Shown: positions 6,216-6,293 of the stretch, in pieces
Position numbering within the stretch: the first letter of the stretch is position 1
Layout of the letters: the number at the start of each line of letters is the position of its first letter
Source of the DNA: Planctomycetaceae bacterium
Lineage (GTDB): Bacteria > Planctomycetota > Planctomycetia > Planctomycetales > Planctomycetaceae
Assembly (NCBI GenBank): GCA_027080405.1
Contig: JALWSL010000334.1
Location: 1 to 6,293, forward strand
Direction: 5' to 3'
DNA: 6,293 bases
The notes under the pieces: generated by a model
What the model saw: the letters and a program-made list of their open reading frames with translations, nothing else
Told to the model about the DNA's origin: nothing
Database searches by the model: none
Translations under genes and position numbers: made by a program

Positions 6216-6293
6216 TCAGGCGGTCTTCTGCTCTTTTTGTTCCGGATAGGTAATCCTGCCGTGATACATGCTGGTCAGTGATTTGATCAATGA
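6216..6293 (-). CDS. 7TM-HD (PgpH-like) HDIG domain phosphohydrolase, C-terminal fragment
   Basis: Only the last 25 codons are in the window, ending at the TGA read from 6218 down to 6216. The visible peptide contains SLIKSLTSMYHGRITYP and then a charged tail (EQKEQKTA). The pattern 'SLvKsL...iYHgRI.YP' is the typical C-terminal end of the HD domain in 7TM-HD proteins such as PgpH, which hydrolyse cyclic di-AMP in some bacteria. Its position directly before ybeY on the same strand, with a 3-bp gap, supports the call, since this gene commonly sits between phoH and ybeY. The catalytic His-Asp motif and membrane helices are outside the window, so activity cannot be judged. Confidence 0.75.
   Translation of the reverse strand, partial: SLIKSLTSMYHGRITYPEQKEQKTA

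Overview
This window reads as chromosome from a member of the Planctomycetota (order Planctomycetales-like). The argument is the gene company rather than any one marker: a Tat-exported DUF1501 protein, a Gfo/Idh/MocA oxidoreductase tail of the type these genomes carry in many copies, a kinase-like protein with the characteristic planctomycete N-terminal 'LLTPFQA...GEYQL' lead-in, and a 7TM-HD/ybeY pair. I cannot name a genus from the sequence alone.

Layout. Positions 1-336 (+) hold the 3' end of a Gfo/Idh/MocA family oxidoreductase. A 294-bp gap follows, whose only clear structure is a 15-bp tandem repeat (424-468). Next is a complete LpxL/HtrB-like lipid A acyltransferase (631-1590, +), which converges with only 7 bp to spare on a 765-residue membrane protein on the minus strand (3895-1598). 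That protein has a protein-kinase fold, one membrane segment and a beta-helix-like extracytoplasmic half. A 304-bp divergent intergenic region (3896-4199) carries a perfect TATAAT box, a short palindrome and a second 15-bp tandem duplication. It leads into a Tat-signal DUF1501 protein (4200-5651, +). DUF1501 converges on ybeY (6212-5718, -). Just upstream of ybeY, on the same strand and 3 bp away, is the last 25 codons of a 7TM-HD (PgpH-like) phosphohydrolase.

How the genes relate. Only the HD-phosphohydrolase/ybeY pair looks like a true operon. The acyltransferase (outer membrane lipid A), the membrane-spanning kinase-like protein and the exported DUF1501 protein all concern the cell envelope or periplasm, but strand changes separate them and there is no evidence that they form one pathway.

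The most notable object is the kinase-like protein. It keeps the overall kinase scaffold and the catalytic-loop Asp, but the glycine-rich loop, the VAIK lysine and the DFG motif are all replaced. It is therefore best read as a pseudokinase coupled through the membrane to a beta-helix sensor or binding domain. I found no CRISPR array, RNA gene, insertion sequence or defence system.
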